Source: Arenicola marina
Lineage: Eukaryota > Annelida > Polychaeta > Arenicolidae
Assembly (NCBI GenBank): GCA_964019135.1
Contig: OZ025260.1
Coordinates: forward strand, 26,530,254 to 26,594,253
Direction of reading: 5' to 3'
Length of the DNA stretch: 64,000 nucleotides
Part shown: positions 22,801 to 31,375 of the stretch, in pieces
Layout: each line of letters begins with the position of its first letter
How positions within the stretch are numbered: the first letter of the stretch is position 1
The notes under the pieces: model-generated
The model's database searches: none
What the model was told of the DNA's origin: nothing
Seen by the model: only the letters and a program-made list of their open reading frames with translations
Program-made: the position numbers and the translations under genes

Positions 22801-23192
22801 TGAGAGACTGAAGATATTTTTCCCAACGATAAAACAATATACGCAACACGTGACATGTTTTGATACCCAATCTAGCGACGGTAGATAATAAATGTCATTT
22901 TGTGTTTTTTCACTTGCCTTAGGTTAAAATCGGTCGCCTTTTGTCTTATAACGTCGGCAAGGTGACATACGTGAAACAGGCATCATCATGGGTTCTGATT
23001 GGTTCCACTGTGGGAGGCGCGGTGGTGGTGGTAGGGGTGGTCCTTGTGGCTGTGACCGTTTACTGCCACCGTCGGAGAAAAGCGAAGGCAACAAACGCCC
23101 TGTCAGATGATGACGTCATAGAGATTCCGTCTCTTCCCGGGAACGTCGTGCGCGATACCATGGAACAGAGAACTGATGCCACCATCGGGTGA
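589..23192 (+). CDS. Gene 1 (3' part): discoidin-like array + plexin-type IPT stalk + transmembrane receptor
   Basis: This multi-exon gene lacks its 5' end. Predicted exons: 589-624, 765-831, 1161-1404, 1652-1823; 2978-3013, 3152-3218, 3548-3791, 4039-4210; 5366-5401, 5540-5600, 5927-6173, 6449-6620; 7723-7758, 7901-7967, 8298-8544, 8853-9024; 15051-15086, 15221-15287, 15616-15862, 16165-16336; 17765-17800, 17935-18001, 18322-18568, 19472-19643; 19932-19958; 20307-20481; 21064-21237; 21677-21803; 21995-22303; 22496-22654; 22923-23192. The phases join without a break (1-1-2-0-1 in each cassette, then 1-1-2-2-0-0-0-stop). The protein has six F5/8C-like domains of about 172-174 residues including linkers, then IPT/TIG segments resembling the last plexin IPT domains, one membrane helix and a tail of about 41 residues. 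There is no sema, PSI or RasGAP region in the window. It is a type I surface receptor by inference and its ligand is unknown. The domain exons are well supported. The splice sites inside the six cassettes, above all the split first domain exon, are less certain. Confidence 0.75.
2978..4210 (+). CDS. Gene 1 cassette 2: F5/8C-like domain (near-copy of cassette 1)
   Basis: The exons are 2978-3013, 3152-3218, 3548-3791 and 4039-4210, offset about 2,387-2,389 bp from cassette 1. Exon sequences are almost identical to cassette 1: the linker reads GSRGDPWPAAPP and the C-terminal exon ends ART-G instead of ARR-G. Introns and spacer are near-identical too, so this is a recent whole-unit duplication. 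The intronic half-domain relic (3219-3547) and the weak gtgatt donor after the core exon were copied with it. The predicted domain is 173 residues including the linker. Confidence 0.7.
5366..6620 (+). CDS. Gene 1 cassette 3: F5/8C-like domain
   Basis: The exons are 5366-5401 (linker), 5540-5600, 5927-6173 and 6449-6620. The first domain exon is 6 nt shorter than in the other copies but keeps the same phase. The core exon is 3 nt longer and reads DSRQHGCANAVDGVVIVGG, then VHEWVTNGEGVGAWISLIF. After the core, ACT is followed by gtgagt, the best donor among the older cassettes. The C-terminal exon has CFETS, CPEQGWQHFNLT and NGFRQIKILA (Q in place of the usual E). The relic at 5601-5926 carries stops and a short deletion, which supports its reading as intron. 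Confidence 0.7.
7723..9024 (+). CDS. Gene 1 cassette 4: F5/8C-like domain
   Basis: The exons are 7723-7758, 7901-7967, 8298-8544 and 8853-9024. The core reads SYSSVDGCQNAVDGEVIVG, then HEWVTRGEGVGAWISLVF and LLQRCHRKNQNQDITLAF. It differs from its neighbours by R for N in the TNGEG loop and K for D after QRCHR. The donor after the core is gtccga, which is poor; without splicing the frame continues only to a stop about 24 nt on. The relic at 7968-8297 is the least decayed copy, with an open stretch from EGAAPDSDR to SVTNVAVAAS, but it is still out of frame with the core. It shows that the relic was once the exon's own N-terminal end. Confidence 0.65.
9025..9933. other. Inter-cassette spacer, cassette 4 to 5 (left part)
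   Basis: The sequence is homologous to the other spacers up to about 9930, where the match stops at the inverted-repeat element. There is no exon here. Confidence 0.6.
9970..10150. repeat. Subterminal tandem repeat, about 90 bp x 2
   Basis: Two copies of a block containing ACATGGAACGTTCGAGGTA, GTTCGCCAGGAAAGTTT and a TTGAACCTT stretch, with few differences, inside the left end of the TIR element. Confidence 0.6.
10586..10704. repeat. Small inverted repeat around G/C homopolymers
   Basis: ACAGGCTTATTTATTT at the left is answered by AAATAAATAAGCCTAT at the right, enclosing a G12 run and C-rich runs. It resembles a 120-bp MITE nested in the larger element. Most of 10150-13130 otherwise holds C-rich tracts and AT-rich sequence with no gene I can support. 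Confidence 0.4.
11262..11520. repeat. ATACCATGGTAT palindrome cluster
   Basis: About a dozen or more variants of ACCATGGTATACCATGGT and TAAATTACCATGGTAA, each self-complementary, separated by a TTTTGAAACAGG spacer in two places. The array can form cruciforms or hairpins at many registers. It lies inside the 4.28-kb element. Confidence 0.7.
13131..13233. repeat. Near-perfect foldback, about 48-bp arms, 6-nt loop
   Basis: The left arm ends CAGTTTGACAGTCTGATGCT and the right arm begins AGCATCAGACTGTCAAACTG, with ACAGTA between them. The arms pair over about 48 bp with one mismatch and one single-base indel. The origin could be a recent inverted duplication, a small foldback element or a hairpin RNA gene; the sequence does not decide. 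Confidence 0.75.
13893..14110. repeat. GGAACGTTCC-type subterminal repeats, right end of element
   Basis: Several copies of GAACGTTCCCGGAAGGTA and close variants, alternating with short unique sequence. They mirror the GAACGTTC-rich left end. Confidence 0.6.
14331..14880 (-). mobile_element. LINE 3'-end relic (C-terminal coding fragment)
   Basis: On the minus strand from about 14735 to 14403 an open frame reads VHRLQNEHISKDMLYGEL, GKRPTGRPKLRFKDICK, GIDSNSWE and ends with a finger-like RCAECGELCRSQIG. This is the usual C-terminus of many invertebrate non-LTR retrotransposons (a YGEL.GKR.GRPKLR.KD block, then C..CG..C.S.IG). The reverse transcriptase itself is absent, as expected of 5' truncation. 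The spacer homology stops at about 14330 (ATTAG) and resumes at about 14881 (TTAG), which brackets the insertion. Confidence 0.7.
15051..16336 (+). CDS. Gene 1 cassette 5: F5/8C-like domain
   Basis: The exons are 15051-15086 (linker GSRGNPWPAAPP), 15221-15287, 15616-15862 and 16165-16336. The first strand reads DYGDVQNVALQASCGASS. The core reads AYSSNYACQYAVDGVVIVGD, then PSHEWVTNGEGVGAWISLVF and QRCHRTNQNRGLELAF. The C-terminal exon has ACPGQGWQHFDLTPVVTS, closer here to the gene 2 type (TPVVTS) than to cassettes 1-4 (TAVETS). The donor after the core (gtgcga) is weak. The relic at 15288-15615 contains stops in both former frames. Confidence 0.7.
16337..17764. other. Spacer between cassettes 5 and 6 with AT-rich insert
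   Basis: 16337-16745 and about 17620-17764 are homologous to the other spacers. The piece between (about 16746-17610) is AT-rich and has no counterpart in them, so it looks like an insertion or a replaced segment. I see no coding signal or recognisable transposon ends. Confidence 0.5.
17765..19643 (+). CDS. Gene 1 cassette 6 (last): F5/8C-like domain with divergent C-terminal exon
   Basis: The exons are 17765-17800, 17935-18001, 18322-18568 and 19472-19643. The core reads SRKYGCQNAVDGEVIVGD, then PSHEWATNGEGDGAWISLVF, and ends KQM before a good gtaata donor. The C-terminal exon is clearly more diverged than in any other cassette: VTLECFETSILANACPDQ, GWQHYDLKTVFTSSVKLTI, NSGFREIRILA. The intron before it is about 900 bp and unlike the roughly 250-bp introns of cassettes 1-5. 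This junction joins the repeat array to the plexin-like part, so the terminal exon may be the ancestral one that escaped homogenisation. Confidence 0.75.
18569..19471. other. Long intron inside cassette 6
   Basis: AT-rich, with no ORF, repeat or element that I recognise. Confidence 0.5.
19932..19958 (+). CDS. Gene 1 linker microexon (27 nt)
   Basis: The exon sits between an ATCAG acceptor and a gtcagt donor, phase 1 to phase 1, and encodes GGDVVPRTT. It sits where every cassette has its 36-nt linker exon and joins the last F5/8C-like domain to the IPT region. Its call rests on splice sites, phase and position only. Confidence 0.6.
20307..20481 (+). CDS. Gene 1 IPT/TIG exon a
   Basis: After a TTTTTTTCGCAG acceptor it encodes a Thr-rich lead and then RFQILPNYGPVAGGTHINIT, the standard opening of an IPT/TIG domain (xIxPxxGPxxGGTxIxI), as in plexins and Met-type receptors. 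Phase 1 in, phase 2 out at AG followed by gttgag. Confidence 0.8.
20841..20916 (+). repeat. Possible tRNA-like SINE head in an intron
   Basis: CACTAGTTCAATTCCTCCTG contains a B-box-like GTTCAATTCC. Upstream AGAGGGCAAGTGA is a poor A box. Weak evidence. Confidence 0.25.
21064..21237 (+). CDS. Gene 1 IPT exon b: end of one IPT, start of the next
   Basis: It encodes YPIYLVYTNGTSVNTEVMFQ then YKDNPRITSIEPRVSIAR. The F.Y..DP.I..IEP..SI pattern is the boundary before the next IPT domain of plexins (vertebrate PlexinA has a comparable DPTIVRIEPEWSIVSG). The phase is 2 to 2, with donor gtgagt. One N-glycosylation sequon (NGT) is visible. Confidence 0.8.
21677..21803 (+). CDS. Gene 1 IPT exon c
   Basis: It encodes GGIQQWAQGKNLDGVAEPRL then VYMTYIDLLSPERQ and NETFTG. 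This is the plexin pattern of a Gly-containing loop followed by GxxLDxxxxP. Enters in phase 2, leaves in phase 0 before gtacaa. It contains a potential sequon (NETF). Confidence 0.75.
21995..22303 (+). CDS. Gene 1 IPT exon d
   Basis: It is 309 nt, phase 0 to 0. It opens with DCAVDSPVLMTCWSPEFN, matching the C....(S/T).(M/L).C.(A/S)P end of a plexin IPT. It goes on to FYLGFKLDGVDEYRNLS, then LTLYSVTPVVHRLDGV and DPSEDVPLVLM. This is the stretch between two plexin IPT domains, in the order seen in plexins. Confidence 0.8.
22496..22654 (+). CDS. Gene 1 IPT exon e (membrane-proximal IPT)
   Basis: It is 159 nt, phase 0 to 0. It encodes GEHLNSGVSKEDFTVEIGQG, then NVTTVAASSLTCHLPP. It corresponds to the plexin segment with GxNL, YTVLIG and the V...QLLC..P end. 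The sequon NVT is present. Confidence 0.8.
22923..23192 (+). CDS. Gene 1 last exon: transmembrane helix and short cytoplasmic tail
   Basis: It is 270 nt ending in TGA. It encodes VKIGRLLSYNVGKVTYVKQ, then a hydrophobic helix of about 24 residues starting at WVLIGSTVGGAVVVVGVV, a stop-transfer HRRRKAK, and a tail with DDDVIEIPSLPGNV and EQRTDATIG before the stop. A plexin would continue into a juxtamembrane coiled coil and split RasGAP; nothing of that kind follows here. No clear AATAAA lies close downstream. The frame is continuous and the membrane topology is obvious, so the truncated tail looks real. Confidence 0.85.
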   Translation, partial: VKIGRLLSYNVGKVTYVKQASSWVLIGSTVGGAVVVVGVVLVAVTVYCHRRRKAKATNALSDDDVIEIPSLPGNVVRDTMEQRTDATIG

Positions 23193-24288
23193 ACAAGTTA
23201 CCATGTCCCAAAACAATCGATGTTCCCAATTGTCGATTTATTTTGCTTCTAGTTAGGCCACTCCGTGTGTTGATATGATTATATAATTCAATAGTATTAT
23301 ATTGTTTAATAAGCATACTACCTGATATTTCGGTTAAGACTGTTTTCGTGTTATAAAGTAAAGGGAATTACATATACGTACCAGATCGTTTTACAAACGG
23401 AAGCATGTATTATAAGTAGTAGTTTAAATATTTCTTTGATGAAAATACTGCTTACACTTACAACGGTGTGCAAGTCTACTGTCTTCCATATGAGCATTAC
23501 ACTATTGCATATGTGAAAAGCTTACTCAAGATATAACAATGTATGTTAAGCTACTTTTTGTATAGTTCCTTTAACAAGAAATAGTTGGAAACGTGAGCAT
23601 GCTCCGTGAATGGTATCTCCATCGACTATCTTGTTTTGCGCACTTACTCTTAAGTGACATATATGGGGAATAGTTTCGAGTATTTGCTTCCAGGTGTGTA
23701 GCCTAATTGCTAGAATAATGGTCATTATACTTCGTGGATCCATCGTTTCGTGTAACTAACCCCACCCCCCTGCCTCTACCCCACCCTGGGGTTTAAATTG
23801 AATCAAAACATTGAATATTCCCTTTGAAATTTTGGTTTGATCTTCCGACTGATCATTATATACGTTAAAATTATTACACCGCTAAATGATATTTGATATG
23901 TCAGTTAACATGCATACTGCCCTATCCTTGAGGTACATATATGTATAGAATCATATACGTGGGAAAGGCATGTTATCCAAGAGAATATTATAATGCAATG
24001 ATAATTGTTTTATTCGAGAGAGAAATAATCAAATCTTTTTTGGGGCTGTTTGACGGCAATTATTTGGTTAGACTGTTTTCCAATCATATATTGATATTTA
24101 TCGGATTAATTTTACAAGTGTGCATTACCCGTCAGTGAGATATAGAACGAAACATTTTGACGATTTACTTCCTTTGTCATTCAGAAGCACTTGATTTGTC
24201 ATTGTTAATCTTATAGTTATCGCAAATATATCGCCACATTTACATTTTAGCTTAATCAGGAATTGATACATATTCACGATGGATAAGA
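23193..24288. other. 3' flank of gene 1
   Basis: This contains the 3' UTR and the start of the intergenic region. A C-rich patch lies at 23760-23790. Nothing else was recognised. Confidence 0.4.
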
Positions 24289-24722
24289 CACTATATATAC
24301 AATATGCAGGAGTTCGATTTCATTTTTTTTTGTATTCTGGGTTTGTTAATCCGTTAACTATTTGCAGCACACAGTAATATACGATTTGCACTGACGAGTC
24401 ACGTAAAGAAAGGAACATAATAGACCGTTTCAGATACCAAGGCGACATCTATCGTCAAATTCCTTTGCGTACCGTCCCATGGAGAGTCTGCGATAATACT
24501 GGGTTAATGCTTTCTCAATTTGACGAAAACATGCCAATTAGGGTTGTCGAAATACACTATATATACAGATGCATGAGTTCGATTTCATTTTGTTTGGTAT
24601 TCTGCGTTTGTTAATTCATTAGCAGCAGACAGTGATATGCGATTTGCACTGACGAGACACGTAAAGAAATGATCGTAATAGATCGTTCCAGATACCCCAG
24701 GCGACATCTATCGTCAAAAATA
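24289..24722. repeat. Diverged direct repeat, about 175 bp x 2
   Basis: 24289-24465 and 24550-24722 share ACTATATATACA, GAGTTCGATTTCATTTT, GATTTGCACTGACGAG, CACGTAAAGAAA and GGCGACATCTATCGTC in the same order. It is a local duplication or two copies of one dispersed repeat. Confidence 0.6.
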
Positions 24723-26280
24723 GACACTGCGTGTTACCGGTTGGAAAAGATAGAAGTGGCCCCTCAGATGCTACTGGATCGATCACTGAATCATTTCATT
24801 GTTACTGGCTTGAATAAGCTTTGAATATATGCCTTTCAAGGTAAATTTGTGTTATTCCTTTTGCAATTGCATTATCTTCTGCAAGATGTTGTGGCGTTGT
24901 GTTTCAATCTGGCGCTCCTTAACCAGTATATCAAGAGTAAAACAGTGCTATTATGAGGAACATTTATTTCAGCATATCACATACCAGAGAGTCAGATCGC
25001 AAACGTGTAAAAAAATAATCATTTGATTTCTTCGGAAAGGAATACCTAGCTTCCTAAGTAGCTGTGCTAAAATGACGCAGTAAACCGTTGTATTCAACAG
25101 TCGATTAACAAGAGCATTTTTGATAATATACAGACATAAACAAACTTACTTGGTTAATGTATGCGGCACATATAGGTATATACATGTATTTACATATAAA
25201 CAGTTAATTAGTTTAGAATGATTTTGCGGGCATTTTCAGCTACATTACAGCAATGCAGTATTACAGAGATGATGCAATTAAGATGCATTAAGATGCATTA
25301 AGCCTATTGTAGTCGACTGGTTTGAGTATTATTGTACAAGCGAAAATCTATGTGGGTCTCTTCACCACACAGAGTACGGCAAACGAATTCTCAAACACTG
25401 TCGAATGTCTTAGAAAGAGATATGGCACAAATGACATCACACATGTTGGCTAGTTGGGTCTCTCAAATGCACAGGTGTATTTTCGAAGCATTGGACTGAA
25501 TTATGGACTATCAATAGAAACAAGTTGCAGAATCTTCGTGGGTCGATTTGGATGAATGGTTTAGGAAGGCCAATTCAGTTTCAAGCAAGCCAAATGTGTC
25601 CAATGCGATATTGGGGTGGATGGCACTGTTCAGCCAACCCAGTCAGTACGCTTATTCATACCTCTTGGTATCAAGTTGGTGAAACAGCTCAGGCTACTAT
25701 AGTCTGCAGATACACACATGCACGTATAAACTGTCGATGATATCAGAATATGTTCGTCTGTCGGCCTTTGTTGTTACATGTGGTGTATGACCTCAGAAAA
25801 GGTTCTTCCACTTGTAAACCAGACGTGATGGTTCCGTCGTAAATTTCTTTCGAGTCCATTTTTCCTTTGTCTTCTGTCAAAGAAAGTGAACAAGGAAACG
25901 TGACAATCTTCCCTGCCACGCCAGAAATGTTCACAATTTTAGCACGAACTCAACGCAACAATCAAAACGACGTGTTCATTTTAAATTCTAAGTGCGCTTT
26001 ATTGGGGGTATTACACCATATTATAAGTAGAACATACAAGATGAAAAGAATTAGGCCAGATTACGTACCAAATACCTACCCGTCATACATCAGTAGTTGT
26101 CCTCGATAGTTTTCCATTTGATTCTATTTGTAACGCAATAGGTCTACAACACATTGCAAGATATAAACTGATGCGGCTATACTACTGACATGACCCCGTG
26201 ATGTATTGATTCCTATTGGGTCGTCTATGTCTGTTCATTTCCACTCAAAACAGTTGACAATTTTATTCAGGGAAAATTTC
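24723..26280. other. Intergenic, no gene seen
   Basis: AT-rich DNA with short chance frames only. A small AAGATGCATT duplication lies near 25280. Confidence 0.4.
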
Positions 26281-26299
26281 GAACTGGACATTGGCTTAG

Positions 26300-26475
26300 G
26301 TACCATGTACCTAAACCACTGGCGTGACCCCTATACCCCTGTAATATACTCAACGACATGTGGATCGATGGTTCGAGCCCCGCTGTGGACATATCTGTGT
26401 GGTCTCGGGATAAAGATCCCATGTCCTTATTCGCAAAGAGTAGGGGGTTACCACCGGGCACATGGCTTCAGTCTC
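26300..26475 (+). repeat. tRNA-derived SINE relic
   Basis: GGTTCGAGCCCC at 26370-26381 is a good pol III B box. The following GATCCCATGTCCTTATTCGC and GTTACCACCGGGCACATGGC resemble the body of widespread invertebrate tRNA-SINEs. The A box has decayed. Confidence 0.45.
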
Positions 26476-26639
26476 CCTTCCTTCTCCCATTGACTGCCGT
26501 CCCATTGTCCCTCTGCGTCCATGTCGCCAAACTTGCCGTTTGGCACCAGGTAGAGGTGGGAGGTAAAATCCAGCATTTCGGCGATGCGTGTGATGAAGGG
26601 GTCCTCCTGTTAGAGTATACAGTTCATACGATGGAGACA

Positions 26640-27240
26640 AGAACGGGGCCTGGGCTGGAGAACATGGAGAACATGGAGACATACATAGAGAGCGTCAAGG
26701 ATATGGAGAACGTTAAGAATATCGATAAAGTGAAGAATATGGAGAAGGTGAAGAATTTGTAGGAGAAGAATATGGAGAGGGTGAAGAATATGGAAAGGGT
26801 GAAGAATATTTAGAACGTGAAGAATGTCGAGAAAGTGAAGAACACGAAGAGGATGGATAATATGAAGAACCTGGAGATTATTAAGAACGTGAAGAATATG
26901 GAGAACTTGAAGAATACAGATAAAGTGAAGAATACGGAGAGCGTGCCTATTATGGAGAAATTGAAGAATATGGAAAGGGTGGAGAATATGGAGAACGTCC
27001 ATATTATGAAGAAGGTAAAGAATATGGAAAGGGCGGAGAATATGGAGAACGTGAAGAAATAGGAGTGTGAAGAATATGGAGAGTGAAGAATATGAAGAGT
27101 GAAGAATATGGAGAGTGAAGAATATGGAGACTGAAGAATATGGAGAGTGAAGAATATGGAGAGGGTGAAGCATATGGAGAAAGTGAAAAAATATGCTGAA
27201 CGTAAAGAATACGGAAAACGGGGAGAACGTGTCTTGGGGA
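26640..27240. repeat. Minisatellite, GTGAAGAATATGGAGA type
   Basis: About 600 bp of degenerate 15-18-bp units such as GTGAAGAATATGGAGA. The low-complexity units open frames on both strands (runs of ILHSPYSS on the minus strand, KNMEN on the plus). None has a coding context. Confidence 0.85.
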
Positions 27241-28607
27241 AGATGGACATGTGCTATGTTCGTTTCAACCAGCCCCAGATATGAGCACTAGAATTGTCGC
27301 ATATAAGTCTGTCGGGGCCTTATAATGTGCCCTGCGGGTCTTCTGTGTCCCTAATCGCCGTTCCACCTATTATGTGGCGCCACGCTGCAAAGCCAAGAGC
27401 CGCTCAGGTCGTTATGACGGAGAACCGAGTCCACAACACAGGCGCATTCATAACGCACTCACGATATCTTGGCATTGCAAACCGGGCCCATGGTCTAGCA
27501 ATACCGGGCAACCGTCGTGTCGCAAGATATGAATTTTGGCAATATTTGTATTGGCTTTCATGAGTAAAATAATAGGAGAAAAATAATCAACAAAAAAACA
27601 TTTGCATAGGGTTGAACATATACGAAAACGGCAGCAACATAGGTCATTAGACAGAGACACATTACAAATAAACAATGCAAAAGAATATCGCTGAATAACA
27701 CGTAAACCAGTTCCAAGCAAAAGCAAGAGATACCCGCTCAGCTAATCTACTTGAGAATAAGGAACGCAATTCTGACATGGTTACTTACGTGGAAGAAATA
27801 CGCGTCTTGGTCTAAATGAACTGAATTGATGCTTTATGAAGCTTTTGGACATACTATAACTAAAGGAACTCCTCAGGACGGCGATGAATGGATGGATGAA
27901 GCATGCCTGCTATACAAATAATGCAAAACTATAAGGGAATATAGATATTCAAAACCTGGTTCATAATCCTGTCATAACTCACGTTTGACTAATCCATCTT
28001 CGTTTTAAATCGTTTTTAGATCACATAAAATGACATAATATTGATAATCTTAAATGTCCCAATTCTTACAAAAGAAGCTACGGACTGCCTACTTTTGTGT
28101 CTCTCACTGGTAAGCGCTCGCCGCCAGCTTTCTGTCTAGCATTAACAAGGCTTGCGCAGCGTTAAGGCGATTTGCGTAGCGCTAAACAAATTTACGCGGC
28201 GTAAATATGTCTTGCATACCTTTAAGAAGGTCTATATGGCGTTACTAAGAGTTGCGCAGCAAGACGGAATGCTGAGTAGCGTTCGGAAGGTTTACTAAGC
28301 GATAATAAATTTGGTTATGATTGAGACATGAAGCAGACTTGACTCTACTGTGTACAAATGTGTACCCGCACCCCCCCCCCCCCGGCCCCCAGCCCTCCAT
28401 GGGGGACTAGATACAACAAGTTATAAGGAAATGTCTGTGGGAGCCCCAAACTCTGACATATCCAAGTACCAATAATTGTGCAAAACTGTATCTATCCACG
28501 TACCAGCTGAGAAAGTTGTACTACTAATAGAAATCTACTACGAGGAAAATCCTTGAGAGTGCATACTTTATATACAATTAAGAAACTGGCGATACAGCAA
28601 TCAATTA
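27241..28607. other. Intergenic; degenerate short repeats near 28130-28310
   Basis: 28130-28310 holds roughly six degenerate 30-bp units around TTGCGCAGCGTTAA. A C15 run lies near 28372. Nothing else was recognised. Confidence 0.4.
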
Positions 28608-28680
28608 CAGTGAAACCCCGCTATTAGACTATCTAGGGGACTGCGCAAAGGTCGTCTGAACGGTGGCGTAGGTGTCCTTG
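28608..28680 (+). mobile_element. Solo Tc1/mariner-pogo (Tigger-like) terminal repeat
   Basis: CAGTGAAACCCCGCTATTAG followed by GGGGACTGCG and AAGGTCGTCTGAACGG follows the usual Tigger/pogo terminal pattern (CAGT.GAACC.CG.TAT). I find neither the opposite end nor a transposase nearby, so it is a fragment at most. Confidence 0.4.
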
Positions 28681-30120
28681 GGGCTATAGCATTGATTGTG
28701 TGTCGTCTTTCGTTGTTGAGATTATAGCATTGTTTCAACGATTTTTCTGGCTTCAGTTTTAAGTTCGACTTACTTGAGCGACCTCTTTATTCGGTTGTCA
28801 TTCGCTAAGGTTTTACCATTTACCTTTCGCAGTGTCACTTAATTTTGTGTCATGATAGTTTGATTACAGTATGCGATGCCGCAACACTTTGTGCAAAAGT
28901 ATGATGCTGTTCTTTGTTGAGTATTCAAATTAGCGAAATTTTCTTTTGCGCTAAAAAAAATAACGTTGTTCGTATGAGACATTACAATGCTTCTACGAAG
29001 CTTTAGCGGGTTTCTGTAAGGTAGTTTGTCCTTTAGTACGAGCCGATGCCGATGAGTCACGTACGACTCACGCCAGGTATATAACTGATTCGGTAACATA
29101 TCTGTTCTACCATCGCACGAATATATGGGTCACTACTGTAGGGTAGAACTATTCCAAGGACGTCTGCTACAAAACTGGTTAAAGCTTCGATATAACACAG
29201 TCAATCCACCATTCATTGCTCTACAGGCAGTGTCGTGGCTCTACAGGCGATACCGTGGCCCGACCTCCTTACCTAGATCTTATTGGACAAATCATGGCCC
29301 CATTGCCTGGGAGTGAGTGCTTGCAAGTGACATGTCTTGTCTCTCCCGTATCGTTCAAGTCCGTGACTGGGTCACCCCCACTGGGGCATCCCAAGTTTCT
29401 TACCCACCTCAGCCTCCTCCGCCTCCATCCAGTGCCCATCAAGGGCGTGACTGGGTGATGCCCTTGTACAATTTTGCAACGACCACTGTTGTAATGCACG
29501 CGCGTGTTATGGTTCCGTAATTCTAGCAGTTGCTAGGCGGATTATGTATGAATGGAAATGTGACCTCCAGGGGTGTACCCCATAAAAATAAAGATTCTTC
29601 TTGTCAGATACTCTCCTATCAGCGTCATGGTAATTACATCGACCTTCAGGAACGTGACACGCGGCAAGACAGCATACCGGCGGCTGCTAACTACTAGCAA
29701 AATCCACTGGGGACGTCACCTCATTGTTCTCTCAAGACCTGCTTTTTGCAATGTAGTATCCCAATAAACATGACGGTGATGGCCCGGTACTGGCAAGTTT
29801 GCGGCTGATATCGGCAGTACCGGTCGTGGTGTTTATACCGTTTTTTCCAGAACATTACGGTACAATTATCTACTGGCTCGTCTGTACAGGGCTAGTATTA
29901 CAGGATAGTAAAAGCCCGTTACAGGCTCAGAACTACAGGATATTAAAGGCCCGGTACAGGGCCCATGCCGAAACATATTATCGCACAAGCGCATGAACCG
30001 TTCATACTTTACACGTCAGCTAGCGCACAAGTCAGCAGGTCAGCAGGAAGTAGCGATACCTGTTAAGAGAATGATCCATTGTTCATACAGTAAAATTTCC
30101 AAACATCGTCTATGGTGCAA
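28681..30120. other. Intergenic, no gene seen
   Basis: Short imperfect inverted repeats (CGTGACTGGGTCA near 29360, CGTGACTGGGTGATGCCC near 29446) and GC-richer patches with GGCCCGGTAC near 29780 and 29950. They look like decayed small elements. No supportable gene. Confidence 0.35.
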
Positions 30121-30245
30121 GGCGCGGTGGCGCATTGGTTAAGCGCGTGAGCAGGCGTGGGGAAGGTAGGCACTTCGAAACCAACCGGTGACGCAGGCAT
30201 GGGCTATGGTTGGTTTGTTGCGTGTTTGTACTAATAAATAAGTAA
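30121..30245 (+). repeat. tRNA-derived SINE relic
   Basis: GGCGCGGTGGCGCATTGGTT with TTAAGCGCG gives a good pol III A box. CACTTCGAAACC 40-50 bp later is a B box with two changes. A GTTGGTTTGTTGCGTG body and an AATAAATAAG tail follow. Confidence 0.55.
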
Positions 30246-31375
30246 CACTCTACACGTAGGCCTATTGGTAAAAGCGGTGGTAAAAGACAGTAAGCTGAAA
30301 CATAGGAGACAACCAGAATGAGGAATAATGGGTCATAGTAAAGTCAGGTAGAAATACGACATTATCGGATAACAATGGGTCATCGATCCTTCTTGGCCCT
30401 TGGACTCCATCATAGGGCTTTGGTCGTAACGTCGTAAGAAATACAGTTCGCACGAACACACATTTTCCATGTTGAAGTATAGGAAGCCATAAATCTTTTT
30501 TTCAGGTTTATTTTTTGGACTATAAGTTCCATTTCATTGAACATGGTATGCGTTAAAACATTTGGAGGCGATGAATCGCAGAACCTTTGGAACATGCAAG
30601 GAATAATCTTTCTTCAAAACACTCGAAGGCTAAAAATAGCGTTCTAAATTTAGCTCTGCATCCGGGCACTCGCTGCTTTCCCGAACAGCCATTGACGTCA
30701 CAGAATGCCACGCGCCTACGCGGTAACAAAGATGGTGAGCGCAAGCGGTGGACATAACATGTTCCGCTATCAAACTGTACAGAGCTTGGCGTAAGAACAC
30801 ACTGATGCGCCCTTAAGCCACATGGTAAAGGTAAAACAAGACCATTTGGGTGTTTTTGTATCACTTTTTGATTACGACAACACACAGTTCTGTATTCTTT
30901 GTAAGTTTACTGTTTGAAGCGCCGGGCCAACGTTATCACCGGGGAGAATCCTCGTGACGTCATAATGCCTCGCTTTCGTAGGAAATGCAAACAAACACTA
31001 GTTTTTCAGCCGTGTTGTCCCGTCGTAGCAAACTTTCGTCATTGTGATGGCGCAAACGAATAAAAAATATGGCTATCCATTTTGTACAACTATAATTCTT
31101 TAATATTCTTAATCCTATTACTACGCGATCCGCAATGGACCCACCTCTCGGCGTCTAGATATTGCGCAGGTAGTCTGGTTCCCTATCTCTCAGTTTGCGT
31201 AACAAATACGCCACGCCTGCGTCACAGATATTCAGGATACCAGCGTGCGCAGATATTCTAAACACGTGCTTTGTTTATGTGTCCCCAAACTAACTAAACC
31301 GGAAGTCTCGACGAACGGGAGTTTATAACCCTATTATCCGGTAATGTCGTGTTTCTTGAACATTAAGGTAAGAAG
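30246..31375. other. Intergenic, no gene seen
   Basis: Only short chance frames. GC content rises around 30650-30800 and 31130-31250 without a motif I can name. Confidence 0.35.

Noticed and set aside
26610-27250. Frames of ILHSPYSS or KNMEN type, up to 187 codons
   Set aside because: They come from the GTGAAGAATATGGAGA minisatellite.
30121-30245. Functional tRNA gene
   Set aside because: A and B boxes are present but the acceptor and anticodon stems cannot be folded properly; it fits a tRNA-derived SINE.
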